From an uncultured Bacilli bacterium (GTDB taxonomy: Bacteria > Bacillota_I > Bacilli_A > RF39 > UBA660): a stretch of 59,648 nt of DNA. The translations under genes were made by a program, and so were the position numbers. Positions 58,490 through 59,648 of the stretch are shown here, piece by piece (positions within the stretch are counted from its first letter, which is position 1; each line of letters begins with the position of its first letter). The stretch covers positions 1 to 59,648 of the forward strand of contig CAKONZ010000009.1 of assembly GCA_934098525.1 (NCBI GenBank), given 5' to 3'. The notes under the pieces are model-generated. The model saw only the letters and a list, made by a program, of their open reading frames with translations, made no database searches and was not told the origin of the DNA.

Positions 58490-59413
58490 TTATTCCTCAT
58501 ATCTAACCTCATTCATACTATTAAATCCACTTAAGTAATAATCATCCGGATAATCTCTTACTCTATTTTCCATAACATCATTTATAGGTATAAGAGTTAA
58601 ATCCTTTAATATTACATATTTGTAGGTAAATGTTAATACTTCATCATAATATTTTGTTAACATATTAATCCTAACAGTTGTTACAACTCTTTTATTTAAG
58701 TTTTTATCAAAGTAACTCATTAACTCATAAAAACCTTTGTCAGTTTTAAGAATTCTTTCATTATATATTCTAATTACTTTTTCTCCCTCATAATTACCAT
58801 TTACTTTTTCAAGATCAGGGTATCTTTCATTACCATAATTTTTATAGTACAAGATATTATCTTTTACATAAACATACTCAGACATAAAATCATAATCAAT
58901 CTTTTTACCAAGAAATTCTGTTGAATATTCCCATTTAAGATAATCGCTAAGACTATAATTTGCATTCAAATACATATCATAACTATCTGTAACTCTATTA
59001 TCCGTATTGTTATCATGTAAGGTATATATTGTATCATTATAATCATAAAACTTTATATCTGCTCCAGAATTTGGAGCAATATTCATAACCTTAATGCTAT
59101 TGTCTATATCATATACTTTTTTATAAACAAACTCTCCACTATCCAATTTACTAGGATTGAAAATATATATGGAATTATTATTTATAAATGAATATTTGCT
59201 AAATGGAGTATCTTCATTTAAAAATTCTCCATCATTTAATTTTTTATATTCCTTATCTGGATACTTCTTTTTAAGTTCTTCCATAATAGACTGTGCTTCT
59301 GGAGGTGTATGATCTATTAGCATTGGTTTGTTACTTATAATAGCAATAATAACTATAATAGCTATTAATACAATAATTCCTATTATGGCATAAATTATTT
59401 TTTTATTTTTCAT
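58490..59413 (-). CDS. Exported protein of unknown function
   Basis: 307 residues with a long Ile/Val-rich N-terminal membrane helix (about 6-28) and an extracytoplasmic domain of about 275 residues, rich in Asp, Tyr and Asn. Repeated short strand pairs such as NNSIYIFNP, NDTIYTLHD, DNILYYKNYG could form a beta-propeller-like fold. No catalytic motif or known family. It starts 7 nt after the partial gene at the window edge, so they share a transcript. Confidence 0.6.
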   Translation of the reverse strand: MKNKKIIYAIIGIIVLIAIIVIIAIISNKPMLIDHTPPEAQSIMEELKKKYPDKEYKKLNDGEFLNEDTPFSKYSFINNNSIYIFNPSKLDSGEFVYKKVYDIDNSIKVMNIAPNSGADIKFYDYNDTIYTLHDNNTDNRVTDSYDMYLNANYSLSDYLKWEYSTEFLGKKIDYDFMSEYVYVKDNILYYKNYGNERYPDLEKVNGNYEGEKVIRIYNERILKTDKGFYELMSYFDKNLNKRVVTTVRINMLTKYYDEVLTFTYKYVILKDLTLIPINDVMENRVRDYPDDYYLSGFNSMNEVRYEE

Positions 59414-59420
59414 ATCACAC

Positions 59421-59648
59421 CTACTTTTCTATATATCCACTTGTTTTTTGTGAATACATATCATCAGTTATAGATTTATATCTTTCACCATCATAATCAT
59501 CTGTAAATCCATTATATGCTTTATATATTTCATTAGTTTCAGTATCATATACTCTTTCATAACCGAGTATAGCATCACTTTGTTTTTGACTCATAATATC
59601 AAAAGATGCGTTTCTCTTATTCCATGAATCCATTATTCCATCACTTAT
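59421..59648 (-). CDS. C-terminal end of a larger protein (runs off the window)
   Basis: The frame is open to the window edge (ISDGIMDSW...), so the ATG at 59633 is probably internal. The visible 75 residues include WNKRNASFDIMSQKQSDAIL, GYERVYDTETNEIYKAYNGF and a tail SQKTSGYIEK. Similar 'GYERVYDTETGEIYKA' endings occur in long Clostridia/Bacilli proteins of unknown role. It is followed after 7 nt by the exported-protein gene. Confidence 0.6.
   Translation of the reverse strand: MSDGIMDSWNKRNASFDIMSQKQSDAILGYERVYDTETNEIYKAYNGFTDDYDGERYKSITDDMYSQKTSGYIEK

Overview
The window is very AT-rich and codes mostly on the minus strand. It looks like a chromosomal segment of a low-GC Bacillota from the Bacilli side (RF39/Erysipelotrichia/Mollicutes-like), probably an anaerobic gut bacterium. 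That placement is an inference from composition plus gene content: a full-length pyruvate:ferredoxin oxidoreductase, GatCAB, MurT/GatD, YmfF/YmfH next to FtsK/SpoIIIE, an RNase J of the J2 kind, and the spore-associated genes spoVS, ylbD and ylbE. No tRNA, rRNA, CRISPR array or complete insertion sequence was seen.

Layout. 1-4100: small sporulation-type genes, a Nudix hydrolase, an alpha/beta hydrolase, an ATP-grasp ligase and a membrane protein. 4172-9729: ymfH-ymfF-deoD-ftsK, a housekeeping run with Bacillus-like synteny. 9880-12180: an exported PdaC/RsiV-like protein, a frameshifted small membrane gene, and an autoregulated-looking Fic gene. 12247-18731: RNase J, RecG, a surface cohesin/cadherin-like protein, a candidate plus-strand small RNA, and an exported protein. 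18820-24704: PFOR, a DUF3603-like protein, UppP and a lysophospholipase-like hydrolase. 24711-37000: an accessory-flavoured stretch with two divergent kinase-like proteins, a transglutaminase-like protein, a Fic-like protein lacking its catalytic His, a flavoprotein, PRPP synthetase behind a candidate attenuator, an ABC-F ATPase, a membrane beta-helix protein, a GNAT enzyme with a predicted leaderless mRNA, and Hsp20 under a CIRCE operator. 37201-39281: an AbiE toxin-antitoxin pair beside the remains of a Big-domain surface gene. 39282-39634: a candidate minus-strand small RNA. 39635-45789: an envelope operon (LTA synthase, YihY, SBP-GGDEF sensor, small membrane proteins). 45842-51068: gatCAB, then divergent murT-gatD. 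51106-59648: a broken collagen-like gene and two large surface proteins with nearly identical NPKTGD sorting signals, plus exported proteins of unknown function.

How it fits together. Much of the window serves the cell envelope: lipid II recycling (UppP), lipid II amidation (MurT with a GatD-like partner that appears to have lost its catalytic residues), LTA synthesis, a glucosaminidase, and many exported or sortase-anchored proteins. Regulation is readable at several loci because promoters are close to consensus (TTGACA-N17-TATAAT): CIRCE on hsp20, a promoter buried in a perfect 16-bp inverted repeat at abiEi, a repeated AAAGTGCAA/TTGCACTTT operator at fic, a leader-peptide/terminator arrangement before prs, and two nearly identical promoters in front of the transglutaminase-like and a kinase-like gene.

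The strongest candidates for undescribed biology are the plus-strand RNA at about 17812-17911, the minus-strand RNA at about 39456-39548, the prs leader, the GatD-like protein without a nucleophile, and the co-promoted kinase-like/transglutaminase-like pair. No homology search or folding program was run; all family names rest on reading the sequences.
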